Source of the DNA: UBA1351 sp963677625
GTDB taxonomy: Bacteria > Bacillota > Clostridia > Lachnospirales > Vallitaleaceae
Length of the DNA stretch: 64,000 bases
Assembly: GCA_963677625.2 (NCBI GenBank)
Contig: CAXXSW010000007.1
Span: 372,001-436,000, forward strand
Direction of reading: 5' to 3'
The notes below the pieces were generated by a model. The model made no database searches. It worked only from the letters and a program-made list of their open reading frames with translations, and was not told where the DNA came from. The position numbers were made by a program, and so were the translations under genes. Shown in pieces: positions 45,387-54,066 of this stretch (the stretch's first letter is position 1; each line of letters starts with the position of its first letter).

Positions 45387-46544
45387 CTAGACATTGTTCT
45401 CACTAATAACCTTCATTTGTTTTTTTAATCCAAATAAATACACTGGGCCACTTAAACATAGAAAGAGTCCCAATAATAAAAAGGAAGTGCCATATCCTAA
45501 TCCACCAATAATAAGTCCACCAATAAAAGATCCAAGACCTACACCTACATCCATAGTTACGTAAAAAGTTGTATTGGCTACAGCAATTCGATCAGCCTTG
45601 CATAGAGTAATCATAACCGCATTAATGGTTGGTTGTATCATTCCATATGAGAAGGCAAAGAACACAGCGACTAGAACAAACATCCATATATTTGTAGCCA
45701 TACTTAGAATAAGCATTCCTATAAAGCCTAATATTATGGAGGGGGCAACAAGAGGGCCCATACCTTTTCTATCATACCATTTACCCGAAATCATTCTTGA
45801 CAATAGAATGGCTATAGCATAAGCAGGATAGAACAAATAAATATTAAACACTTGCATTTCTTGGGCATAGACTGCAATATAGGTTAAAACCATCCCACCA
45901 GCAAATGCATAGAAAAAAAGCATATATGCAGCCCGTATAGAGGTTCTTTCTATTAATTCAACCTTACCTTCAATTTTAACACCTACATCCACCTTCTCCA
46001 TAAATATCGAAATAAAAAAACTAGAAAAAACGGTTATAGCAGCTACTGCAAATGGTATGGTCTGGCCCATTTCTCTGTATAGATAAAGGCCAATAATAGG
46101 ACCAACAGCTATGGTAACAAAAAAAGCGACGTTATAATATCCCATACCTTCACCACGTCGATGTTGGGGAACAATCTTAGCTGTTATAGTTCCCATTGCA
46201 GTTGTATATGCACTAAATCCTATCCCGACAATTACTCTTCCCAAGGCTATTATCCAAATAGACCCTGATATAATATGAATACAAACAGCAGCCAATATCA
46301 TGGAATGGCCGAATAGCAATACAAAACGAGAAGATTTATGTGCCATGATTCTATTGAAAATAGGCCTTGAGACTAGTGATGAAAAAGTAAATACAGCCAT
46401 GAGAATTCCAGGAAATATTGGATTATACCCCAAATCATTAATATATACAGGTAAAATCGTATTCAATAAATTAAAACCGGACACAGTAATTAATATGTCA
46501 AAAATAATCATCATATATTGTCTTGTAAATAAATTTTTGTTCAT
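45387..46544 (-). CDS. Major facilitator superfamily transporter
   Basis: 385 residues with about 12 hydrophobic segments in two halves. The loop between TM2 and TM3 reads SRPIFNRIMAHKSSR, a variant of the MFS loop motif, and TM4 begins GRVIVGIGFSAYTTAMGT. It resembles drug/sugar efflux or uptake permeases of the MFS_1 group; direction cannot be inferred. Start after AAGGTAGATAAT. First gene of the MFS-GH3 operon, with ROK-type site E about 56 bases upstream. Confidence 0.85.
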   Translation of the reverse strand: MNKNLFTRQYMMIIFDILITVSGFNLLNTILPVYINDLGYNPIFPGILMAVFTFSSLVSRPIFNRIMAHKSSRFVLLFGHSMILAAVCIHIISGSIWIIALGRVIVGIGFSAYTTAMGTITAKIVPQHRRGEGMGYYNVAFFVTIAVGPIIGLYLYREMGQTIPFAVAAITVFSSFFISIFMEKVDVGVKIEGKVELIERTSIRAAYMLFFYAFAGGMVLTYIAVYAQEMQVFNIYLFYPAYAIAILLSRMISGKWYDRKGMGPLVAPSIILGFIGMLILSMATNIWMFVLVAVFFAFSYGMIQPTINAVMITLCKADRIAVANTTFYVTMDVGVGLGSFIGGLIIGGLGYGTSFLLLGLFLCLSGPVYLFGLKKQMKVISENNV

Positions 46545-46599
46545 ATTATCTACCTTGGACTAAATCACTTACATACATAACTTATTCCTCTCTATTTAA

Positions 46600-46612
46600 T
46601 TTAATGAATTAA
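46600..46612 (+). promoter_or_regulatory. Proposed ROK operator, site E
   Basis: TTTAATGAATTAA, within a 19-base block identical to that around site D on the opposite strand. Lies about 56 bases before the MFS start codon. Confidence 0.6.
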
Positions 46613-46688
46613 CTAATTGATTCTTTGATTTATCGTATCATATGACACCGACAATGTCAACGTTGACCTTACGGGATATATATATCAT

Positions 46689-46766
46689 AATTGATGATTT
46701 CAGAGCAAAGAAAAAAAGAGTATGGTATTACGCCAGGTCAGTATAGAAAAGAAAATACAATTACCT
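46689..46766 (+). pseudogene. C-terminal remnant of an AraC-family regulator
   Basis: Between two stop codons this frame encodes 25 residues including KKEYGITPGQYRKE, the almost invariant tail of AraC-type DNA-binding domains (FKKxxGxTPxxYRK). Upstream the frame closes at a stop (46686-46688) and no start or preceding helix is intact, so this is the end of a decayed or deleted regulator gene. It points towards the GH66 gene, which lies convergent at 46805. The rest of the 260-base intergenic region holds site E and the MFS promoter. Confidence 0.6.
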
Positions 46767-46804
46767 AAGTTGTAGCCTATTTCAACATATGCTCCTCTCC
46801 CCAT

Positions 46805-48511
46805 CTACTCACTAATTTCAATATAAACCAGACTCCAGATTTCTAACTTTGGAACTAAGAATCTAATAGCAGACCCCCTATCTGTTTCTACTCTGTCAAA
46901 GTCAAGCCTTCTAGACCTTCCCCCCTCTTCTCTTGGTGATGCTAGATAAACACCAAGAATCTCTTCATCAATAAGAGCCTGAATGGACATATTCCCTACT
47001 GCCTCAGGTCTTCTTTCTTTTCCTTCATTCCACTTTTCACTTGCTATACCCCTATAATTAACCAGTTGAATAGTAATATATCCCTTTTGCTCTTTAATGA
47101 GGGTCCACACGATATCAGCCTTTGGATAAGGACAAGTGTTTGCACCTTCAAATAAATACTCGGTATTAATGCCTCCTGTATGAGTCATTGAGATATCTTT
47201 ATATACATCGGGAAATATTAAGTTACCATATCGGACGATAAAGTCCATATAGTCCCTGATTTCCTCCACATACATATCTTCCAGAGCCTCATGTTTAACA
47301 TAATATGGGTCAGGAAGAACTCGATTTTCTTCTCCTAAAACGAAGTGAAAACCACCACTTGCAAATATAGTTGCCATAGATAGAATCAGTCCATTCATAC
47401 AATCCTGACGTTTTACTTGTCTATCTTTATTAAAGTCTTCAAAATAGGCAGCTAGTATAACCTGCTTACTTCCTAACTCTTTAGCTCTCATTACCAATTG
47501 ATAAAGATGATTATATGTGGTTTGTGGGTCCCAAACTTCTATATATATTGCATCTTGATCGCTTGCAGCGACAGCTTCAATCCCCCAGTTACTTACTGCG
47601 TTAAAAGTTATGGCAGGATCTTCCTTTAGTTCTAATAATTGCCTTCTTGTATCTGACACTAAGCTGGAAAACTGGTTATCAAGGTGCTCTAGATGACGTT
47701 TTTTTCCTAGATAAGAATAAGCCTTTTTAGGAAAACCATAAGTATCCATATGGATACCATCAAAGTCCATGACACGAATCGCTTCAACAAACTCATGAAG
47801 TATGTGCCTTCTCCAAGGAGATGTCTCAGATATGTTCATGATATAGAACCAATTACCAAGATTTTGAGGTCTCCCATCATTGGTGTATAAGGCCCACTCC
47901 TTATGACTCTCATAAAACTCTTTTGACGATGCGTATATAGCTCCGTAGGCAAGACTTTTCATACCAACTCTTTTACAAGCTTCAATCTTATTTAAAACCG
48001 CCTTTCGGGATAGCTGTCTTCCAAGTAAATCTACAAAATAGTCCTCTTTAGGAATCAGATCTTCATGTTTATACATCCAATCATAAAACTGAACGACATT
48101 AATATGGTACTTTAACATACTGTTTATATCTTTTGTATCCTTTTCATCAGCTTCATAAAAATCACTGAGAAAGCCATATCTTGGCCTATCTGACCATGAG
48201 TCAAGAACATCGAAGGAAGTGGTAACTATTAAGTCACACAAGGAAACTTCAACCCCATACCCCTGTATACCAAGGTCAGGAGCACTAAACTCACATACCA
48301 AGTCTGAACGACCATGTTCAAAAGTCTCGATTCTGATTTCTTCCCATATCATTTGGTGTAAACGGTATATTCTGATAATCAACTTTTCATTAACAAACGT
48401 GTTACTATTATTCCGGACTGATATATGTATCCTCACTCCTTCATTAGCCTTATAAAATGCTTTACCTGGATAAACGTCCTCCAAGTAAAGTGATGTAAGT
48501 TCGTCTCTCAT
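46805..48511 (-). CDS. GH66 dextranase/cycloisomaltooligosaccharide-forming type glycosidase
   Basis: 568 residues. An N-terminal immunoglobulin-like region (~1-105), then a GH66 TIM barrel: RYGFLSDF, MLKYHINVVQFYDWMYKH, GMKSLAYGAIYA, nucleophile Asp256 in GIHMDTYG and acid/base Glu325 in AIYIEVWDP, spaced as in known dextranases. A C-terminal beta domain follows. No signal peptide or anchor, unlike secreted dextranases, so it should act on imported alpha-1,6-glucan oligosaccharides. Start after GAGGTGGCACC. Last gene of the operon binding protein-permease-permease-GH66. Confidence 0.9.
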   Translation of the reverse strand: MRDELTSLYLEDVYPGKAFYKANEGVRIHISVRNNSNTFVNEKLIIRIYRLHQMIWEEIRIETFEHGRSDLVCEFSAPDLGIQGYGVEVSLCDLIVTTSFDVLDSWSDRPRYGFLSDFYEADEKDTKDINSMLKYHINVVQFYDWMYKHEDLIPKEDYFVDLLGRQLSRKAVLNKIEACKRVGMKSLAYGAIYASSKEFYESHKEWALYTNDGRPQNLGNWFYIMNISETSPWRRHILHEFVEAIRVMDFDGIHMDTYGFPKKAYSYLGKKRHLEHLDNQFSSLVSDTRRQLLELKEDPAITFNAVSNWGIEAVAASDQDAIYIEVWDPQTTYNHLYQLVMRAKELGSKQVILAAYFEDFNKDRQVKRQDCMNGLILSMATIFASGGFHFVLGEENRVLPDPYYVKHEALEDMYVEEIRDYMDFIVRYGNLIFPDVYKDISMTHTGGINTEYLFEGANTCPYPKADIVWTLIKEQKGYITIQLVNYRGIASEKWNEGKERRPEAVGNMSIQALIDEEILGVYLASPREEGGRSRRLDFDRVETDRGSAIRFLVPKLEIWSLVYIEISE

Positions 48512-48527
48512 GGTGCCACCTCATTTC

Positions 48528-49361
48528 TTACTCTTTTATCGCTCCGTCGGTCAATCCACCAACAACAAAATATTTCTGGGCTGTTATATATGTAATGATA
48601 ACCGGTAGTAAAGTTATCAATGATGCAGCAAACACCAAACCAAATTTGGTTGCATGCTGTCCATTCAATCTGTGTATAATAACCGGTAAGGTCAAGACAC
48701 TCTCTTTAGCAGCAAGAATGACTTTTGCCGTAAAATAATCATCCCATGTTCCAAGTAAAACTAATATGGATAGGGTGGCTATGGCCGGTTTGGACAAAGG
48801 TATCACGATTTTTCCAAAGATTGTTCGATGACCACCTCCATCGATGACAACTGATTCAAGTAAATCATTTGGTATAGACTCAAAGAAGCCTTTTAAGAAA
48901 AAGGTATTGCCACATATACCTGTTCCCACATATAAAAGGATCAGACCAAACCTAGTACCGATAAGATGAATACTATTGATGGTCAAAAACTGAGGAATGA
49001 TATTTAAAACCCCCGGAATCATTAAGGTAAAAAGATAAATCCTAAAAAGTCCCTCTCTACCATAAAATGGAATTTTAGCAAAAGCATAAGCTGAAAGTGC
49101 TGATATGAATATAACAATAGTGGTTGTGAAAACTGTAATGAACACACTATTAAAAAAATAGTTGAAAAGTTCATAGTTCACAATCACTTCTTTATAATTA
49201 TCTAAAGTAAATACATCTGGTATGATTCTAGGCGGATTAGGTAAGGAGAAAGTAAAACTTTCAAAGGAATTACCAATCATCACCATGAATGGAATTATAA
49301 ATACTAGAGCCCCTAGACAGAGCATTAAAAAGGTAATTGTCGTCTTAATTGTATGCTTCAT
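48528..49361 (-). CDS. Carbohydrate ABC transporter permease, CUT1 (MalG type)
   Basis: 277 residues, six membrane segments, EAA loop PNDLLESVVIDGGGHRTIFGKIVIPLSKP, C-terminus AQKYFVVGGLTDGAIK. Start after AGGGGGAGCAT. 9 bases from its partner and 16 bases before the GH66 gene, so the importer most likely brings in isomaltooligosaccharides (from context). Confidence 0.92.
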   Translation of the reverse strand: MKHTIKTTITFLMLCLGALVFIIPFMVMIGNSFESFTFSLPNPPRIIPDVFTLDNYKEVIVNYELFNYFFNSVFITVFTTTIVIFISALSAYAFAKIPFYGREGLFRIYLFTLMIPGVLNIIPQFLTINSIHLIGTRFGLILLYVGTGICGNTFFLKGFFESIPNDLLESVVIDGGGHRTIFGKIVIPLSKPAIATLSILVLLGTWDDYFTAKVILAAKESVLTLPVIIHRLNGQHATKFGLVFAASLITLLPVIITYITAQKYFVVGGLTDGAIKE

Positions 49362-49370
49362 ATGCTCCCC

Positions 49371-50282
49371 CTATCTAAATGTCGTATCTTCTCTCATTCT
49401 GCGTCTAAGTATTAATGTTACAATTAAAATGCTTATGGCTGTAATAACGCCAATGGCAGCCCCTTCACCAAACTTATAAAGTTGAAAAGTCCTTGTAAAA
49501 AGAAGATACTGAAGGACACTAGTCTTACCTCTCGGTTCACCACCAGTTAATACTAATACTTGAAGGAAGACGTTAAAAGATCCAATCAATAGTTGCACAG
49601 ATAAGAAAAAAGTTGTTGGCTTAATCAGGGGGCCTGTTATATATCTCAATTTCTGAAACGAACTTGCCCCTTCAATATCGGCCACCTCATAGTAGTTTTT
49701 ATTGATACCTGCTAGTCCAGCAAGATAAAGAATCATGGCATAGCCGGTATTCTTCCAAATACCAAGTACCCATATGGCAAAATTGCCTCCCCACTCAGAT
49801 TTCAACCAGTTAAAAGGTTCAGCTGCCACCCCTAATATCTCTACAAGAACATAATTAATAGGTCCCTGAACGCCTGGATTGAAAAGATACTTAAAGACAA
49901 GACCTGCGATAATCCAAGAAGTAATAACTGGTAAATAAAAAAGAGTCCTGAACAAAAGGGTAAACCTTTTACTGGCTGAGTTAATCCCAACAGCAATAAT
50001 CAATCCCAATAAAAGGGTTACAGGTGTTACAATCAAAGCATAGAGAACATTATTCCTATATGCTAAAAAAAATCTTCCCTGGGGTTCTTCAAAGAGAGCC
50101 CTATAATTATCTATCCCTGTAAAAGTAAGGCTACTTTTCATAATGTCATAATCAGAAAAACTAATCTGTATGTTCCTTATAGTTGGAATAAAAATAAAAA
50201 TCACTGCAAGTATAAAGCCCGGCAGCACAAAAGGCATCGCCTGTAAAGTTGCTTTCATCTTTTTATTCTTCACTCTCATCAT
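49371..50282 (-). CDS. Carbohydrate ABC transporter permease, CUT1 (MalF/UgpA type)
   Basis: 303 residues, six membrane segments, EAA loop INKNYYEVADIEGASSFQKLRYITGPLIKP. The frame extends to an ATG at 50330, but that stretch contains one arm of a hairpin, and GAGGTAGAC directly precedes ATG 50282, which is chosen. Preceded by the binding-protein gene across a 96-base spacer. Confidence 0.92.
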   Translation of the reverse strand: MMRVKNKKMKATLQAMPFVLPGFILAVIFIFIPTIRNIQISFSDYDIMKSSLTFTGIDNYRALFEEPQGRFFLAYRNNVLYALIVTPVTLLLGLIIAVGINSASKRFTLLFRTLFYLPVITSWIIAGLVFKYLFNPGVQGPINYVLVEILGVAAEPFNWLKSEWGGNFAIWVLGIWKNTGYAMILYLAGLAGINKNYYEVADIEGASSFQKLRYITGPLIKPTTFFLSVQLLIGSFNVFLQVLVLTGGEPRGKTSVLQYLLFTRTFQLYKFGEGAAIGVITAISILIVTLILRRRMREDTTFR

Positions 50283-50315
50283 GTCTACCTCAAATCCTAA
50301 AATCTTAATCGTGTA

Positions 50316-50353
50316 TATAGCGTTCTCCATATATAATCAAAGAGAACGCTATA
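50316..50353 (-). repeat. Intercistronic hairpin between binding-protein and permease genes
   Basis: TATAGCGTTCTC / GAGAACGCTATA, 12-base arms around a 14-base loop, with no T-tract after it. Such hairpins protect upstream mRNA or cause partial termination, giving more binding protein than permease. Confidence 0.65.
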
Positions 50354-50378
50354 CCAAGAGATTATCTTAGTTCAATCC

Positions 50379-51728
50379 TTATTGAGCTAATACACTGTCA
50401 ATCAGTTGTGCAGCTTCACTCAGCCCATCTTCGACTCCAATGTCACCTCTCATGATGCCATCAAAAGCATCTTTAAGGTATTCTTGAATGGTTGGACTTT
50501 CAGGTGAAGGTACCCTGGTCTGTGCTGTATTCAGTTGTTCAAGATATATAGACCATACTTCATCCTGATTAAACTCTGCGTTAGCTGCTGCTGACTTCAG
50601 TACAGGCATTTGGCCCATCTCTTTTCCCATGAGGACTTGTACTTGGTCTGATAACAAGAATTCTACAAAAGCAAACGTCTCTTTTGGATGTTCTGTTGAT
50701 GAAAAAATACCAATACTTTCGCCACCAACAACAGAAGTTGTTTTCCCTTTATAAGACGGAATTAATGCTGGCTTAAGACCTAACTCTTTCCAGTCTCCTG
50801 TAAAGGTAAAAAACCATGGTCCTTCAAAAAAGGTAACATATTCGCCTGATTTAATTCCATCCCATGCATCAACTGTTCCATCAATTTCCTTTATAGTAAG
50901 TATGCCTTCATCATGAAGTTTTACTAGTTCTTTCATAGCATTGATACTCTCTTGGCTATCCAAGTATCCTGAAGCTTTTGTAAAGCCTTCATCCGTCATC
51001 ACCCCACCAAAAAGCCAAAAGTAAGGTATAAAATCCCATTCACCTGCTGATGAAACATTAATGGTCGGCTTATCTGCTCCACGACTGGCCTCTATCAGCG
51101 CTTCCATTGTCTCAGGAATTTCAGTTAGTCCTATGTCATTTAATGCATTCATGTTAAAAACACCAGCCTTACAGTTAGTATCCAAAGGCAGTCCATAATA
51201 ATGTCCCTTATACAGATTTGTCGCCAATGGTCCTGCAAATACACTGTTTGCCAGTTCATCAAATCCATCCATCTCCTCAAGAGGCAATAAGGCTCCAATA
51301 TTGGCAAGACCTGACACATCAGTGAGATCCAGTCTGGCCACATCAGGTGTTGAACCTGTACCGGCAGCAATAACAATCGATTCTCTGTATCCATCATTAC
51401 CCTGACCTATAACCTCAACCTCAATGTTTGGATATTTTTCATGAAACATAGGCAAAATAACATCTTCAAAATAAGGAGATTCTTTATCAGCACCATAATT
51501 GTGCCAATAGGTTATTTTCACTTTTTCTACTTCTTCCGGCTCACTTTCAGCCACCTCATCTCCTTGTGTTTTCTCAGAATCGACTTTAACCTCATCCTTT
51601 TCTTCCCCTCTTGCTTCAGCTTCTGGTTCGGAGACTGAATTGGTTTCATTCCCACTTTTTCCGCAACCTGACAAGACCATTACACCAACTAAAACAAGCG
51701 TTATAAATATTTGAAAATATTTCTTCAT
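50379..51728 (-). CDS. Extracellular sugar-binding lipoprotein (CUT1 importer, GH66 operon)
   Basis: 449 residues. Lipoprotein signal with LSGC, a strongly acidic Glu/Asp linker (to ~75), then a family 1 binding domain (VKITYWHNYGADKESPYFEDVILPMF, TGSTPDVARLDLTDVSGLANIG, in separate blocks). The start at 51728 follows AAAGGGGGTAATACA; the ATG at 51767 lies upstream of this site. First gene of the GH66 importer operon, divergent from the AraC regulator at 51913. Confidence 0.9.
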   Translation of the reverse strand: MKKYFQIFITLVLVGVMVLSGCGKSGNETNSVSEPEAEARGEEKDEVKVDSEKTQGDEVAESEPEEVEKVKITYWHNYGADKESPYFEDVILPMFHEKYPNIEVEVIGQGNDGYRESIVIAAGTGSTPDVARLDLTDVSGLANIGALLPLEEMDGFDELANSVFAGPLATNLYKGHYYGLPLDTNCKAGVFNMNALNDIGLTEIPETMEALIEASRGADKPTINVSSAGEWDFIPYFWLFGGVMTDEGFTKASGYLDSQESINAMKELVKLHDEGILTIKEIDGTVDAWDGIKSGEYVTFFEGPWFFTFTGDWKELGLKPALIPSYKGKTTSVVGGESIGIFSSTEHPKETFAFVEFLLSDQVQVLMGKEMGQMPVLKSAAANAEFNQDEVWSIYLEQLNTAQTRVPSPESPTIQEYLKDAFDGIMRGDIGVEDGLSEAAQLIDSVLAQ

Positions 51729-51817
51729 TGTATTACCCCCTTTACGATAAATGATTACATTCCCCATTATATGCCTTTTTATCTGACTTCAAATAAACAA
51801 TAACGATTATATTTGCA

Positions 51818-51896
51818 CAATATCGACCCTAACATCTTTACTATCTGTATTTATGTGTCTATACTAGAATTATACACTAAATGAAGGTCGATATTG
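51818..51896. promoter_or_regulatory. Pair of 11-base inverted repeats in the divergent promoter
   Basis: CAATATCGACC (51818-51828) and GGTCGATATTG (51886-51896) are perfect reverse complements separated by 57 bases between the binding-protein and AraC genes. The right copy sits just before the AraC ribosome binding site. The roughly six-turn spacing would allow looping by a bound regulator. Confidence 0.5.
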
Positions 51897-51912
51897 GGAA
51901 GAAGGTAAGGTT

Positions 51913-52806
51913 ATGCAATTTTCTTTAAAAAGCAATGCTGTTCCTCTAGTCAGATTTATTGGTGAGGTTTCTTACAAGGAGGCCTGGACCCATTTCCCCC
52001 GAACGGTTGATGAATATATCATCTATATCATAAAAAAAGGCCAACTCCATATAGAAGAAGGCGGACAAAAATATACTCTAATAAAAAATGACTTCTTCGT
52101 CTTTGAACCTGGCAAACACCACGTCGGTTTCAAACCTTCAGTCTGTGACTATACCTATATACATTTCACTTACGACCAAATGAAACCATATACGGTAACT
52201 AATGATAAGGATTTTTGTGATGAGCTTCAAATCCGCAGGTATCAAGCCTATAGCAGCAATTGCCTACTTAGTTCCTACCCCAATGACTCTACTTGTTATA
52301 TCCCAAAGCATTTTAACCTATCAAATTATAACCATTATCATGTTCTACTTCGGGAAACTATAGACAATTATGGCATTCATCAAGAAAACTATAAAGAGCT
52401 GGTATCTTGCGAACTACTAATTATGCTCATCAATATTTCAAGGGAATATGCTTCTTCACGAATCGAATCCCTAAAAGGAAATAACAAACCATTTACAACT
52501 GCAAGGGATATCTTGAATTATCTCAACACCGAATACCCTAATAAGCTTACCAGTGCTGATATTGCCGAGAAGTTTGAGGGCAATTTTGATTATCTCAATC
52601 GAGTCTTCAAAAGGATGACTGGCCATACCATATTTGCTTACCTCAACCTCCTTCGTATCAGCAAGGCAAAAGAAATGATCCTAACAACCCATATGCATTT
52701 TAATGAAATAGCTTATTCCGTAGGCATTGATAATCCCTACTATTTCAGTCGCTTATTTAAGAAGATTGTTGGACAGACACCAACTCAATATTTGAATCAG
52801 CGATAA
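51913..52806 (+). CDS. AraC-family transcriptional regulator with cupin sensor
   Basis: 297 residues. N-terminal cupin pocket (LIKNDFFVFEPGKHHVGFKP) and C-terminal double helix-turn-helix (~195-297) ending FKKIVGQTPTQYLNQ. Start after GAAGGTAAGGTT. Divergent from the GH66 importer operon, which it probably controls through the inverted repeats between the genes. Confidence 0.9.
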   Translation: MQFSLKSNAVPLVRFIGEVSYKEAWTHFPRTVDEYIIYIIKKGQLHIEEGGQKYTLIKNDFFVFEPGKHHVGFKPSVCDYTYIHFTYDQMKPYTVTNDKDFCDELQIRRYQAYSSNCLLSSYPNDSTCYIPKHFNLSNYNHYHVLLRETIDNYGIHQENYKELVSCELLIMLINISREYASSRIESLKGNNKPFTTARDILNYLNTEYPNKLTSADIAEKFEGNFDYLNRVFKRMTGHTIFAYLNLLRISKAKEMILTTHMHFNEIAYSVGIDNPYYFSRLFKKIVGQTPTQYLNQR

Positions 52807-52899
52807 ATTTTTATGGATATTTTATATGTCTCAATGTAAACCACTTTATCCACACTATATACTAAATACTTTTCAATAATTAAGTCCTTGGAAGACTTT

Positions 52900-54066
52900 T
52901 TAAAATTCTGAGTTTAACTGTTTTTGTTTACCCAATACTAATGCAAGGGCTACAAATGCTACAGTAAAACCTAACTCGACACCAATATATCCAAATAAAT
53001 CATTTAGATGAGTACTTGTTATAGTTGTCATACTAGCAATAAGATTGTTACCACGAACATACCAATATGTTGGTGTAAAACTTGCTATCTTTAATACAGA
53101 ATCGCTTAATATATCTTGAGAAACAAAGACACCCCCAATAAAACCACTACCTAAAGCCACAACATTAGTAAGGGCTGAGATTGCATTTCTATTCTTGACT
53201 AAAGTTCCTATTAAGAAGCTAATACTTGCAGCACATATTGTAAATATAAAAGAATTTAGCATAAAGAGTAACATGTTGACAGACTGAACATTTTTAAAAT
53301 TGATTATGACACAGATAAGAAGAAAGATTGCCCAAGTTATAAGGGAAAATACTAAATTCCCTAACAAGAATTGTAGATTCATATAACTTGCTTTTACGGG
53401 GGAACAAGAATTTCTTCGTCGGACATCCATTCCATTAAAAACTAATAGTACAGTGGATATGCCAACTATCAAAATAGCAAACAATGAGTATGCCATAAAG
53501 TTAAAATAGTACATTGAATAGCTTTCGTCTTGTTTAGTATCAAGGGATTGAGCCATATTAACTTGTGTTGTTTTTGTCATATCGTCTGAAACTAGCTTAG
53601 CTAAAGTAGCTACATCCATATCCGTTGAAGTCATATATAGCTTTGCGAGTTGTAAATATTGGTCAATTTGGAGGTTAATATATATAGCATCCACTGAATT
53701 TGGCAAAGTTGTTTTCTCAAGTAAAACCTTCTCTCCCGCCATGAACTTCTCAGTATAATTAGCAGGAACTCTTAAAACATAGGTAACTTCTCTAAAGTAT
53801 AGCGCATCTTGAATGGCACTTTTTTCATCAGGTAAATCTATGATTGTTGCCACTTGCTCCAAGTTAGCTTTAAGGCCTTCAACTAAAGGGGATTGATCTT
53901 GAGATATAAAGGCAATATTGGCTTTAGCTTGACTAAATCCCTTTTGATCGTTTGATTGCGTACTACTTATGAATAAGAAGGATAATCCGATGAATACGAT
54001 GAAATAAATCCCCATCGTTTTTATATTTTTTTTATATATATGAAAACACAGTTTAAATACTGGCAT
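52900..54066 (-). CDS. ABC-2 type exporter permease
   Basis: 388 residues with the ABC-2 layout: TM1 at ~15-35, an extracellular domain of ~150 residues (including IAFISQDQSPLVEGLKANLEQ), then five clustered membrane segments. Overlaps the upstream permease gene by 14 bases, start after GGAGGGAAAAAT. With its partner and the ATPase it forms an exporter of a lipid, peptide or drug; the cargo is unknown. Confidence 0.87.
   Translation of the reverse strand: MPVFKLCFHIYKKNIKTMGIYFIVFIGLSFLFISSTQSNDQKGFSQAKANIAFISQDQSPLVEGLKANLEQVATIIDLPDEKSAIQDALYFREVTYVLRVPANYTEKFMAGEKVLLEKTTLPNSVDAIYINLQIDQYLQLAKLYMTSTDMDVATLAKLVSDDMTKTTQVNMAQSLDTKQDESYSMYYFNFMAYSLFAILIVGISTVLLVFNGMDVRRRNSCSPVKASYMNLQFLLGNLVFSLITWAIFLLICVIINFKNVQSVNMLLFMLNSFIFTICAASISFLIGTLVKNRNAISALTNVVALGSGFIGGVFVSQDILSDSVLKIASFTPTYWYVRGNNLIASMTTITSTHLNDLFGYIGVELGFTVAFVALALVLGKQKQLNSEF

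Noticed and set aside
24388..46612. A complete sulfoquinovose pathway
   Set aside because: No GH31 sulfoquinovosidase and no clear sulfolactaldehyde reductase or dehydrogenase in the window; only a C6-modified hexose hypothesis is kept.
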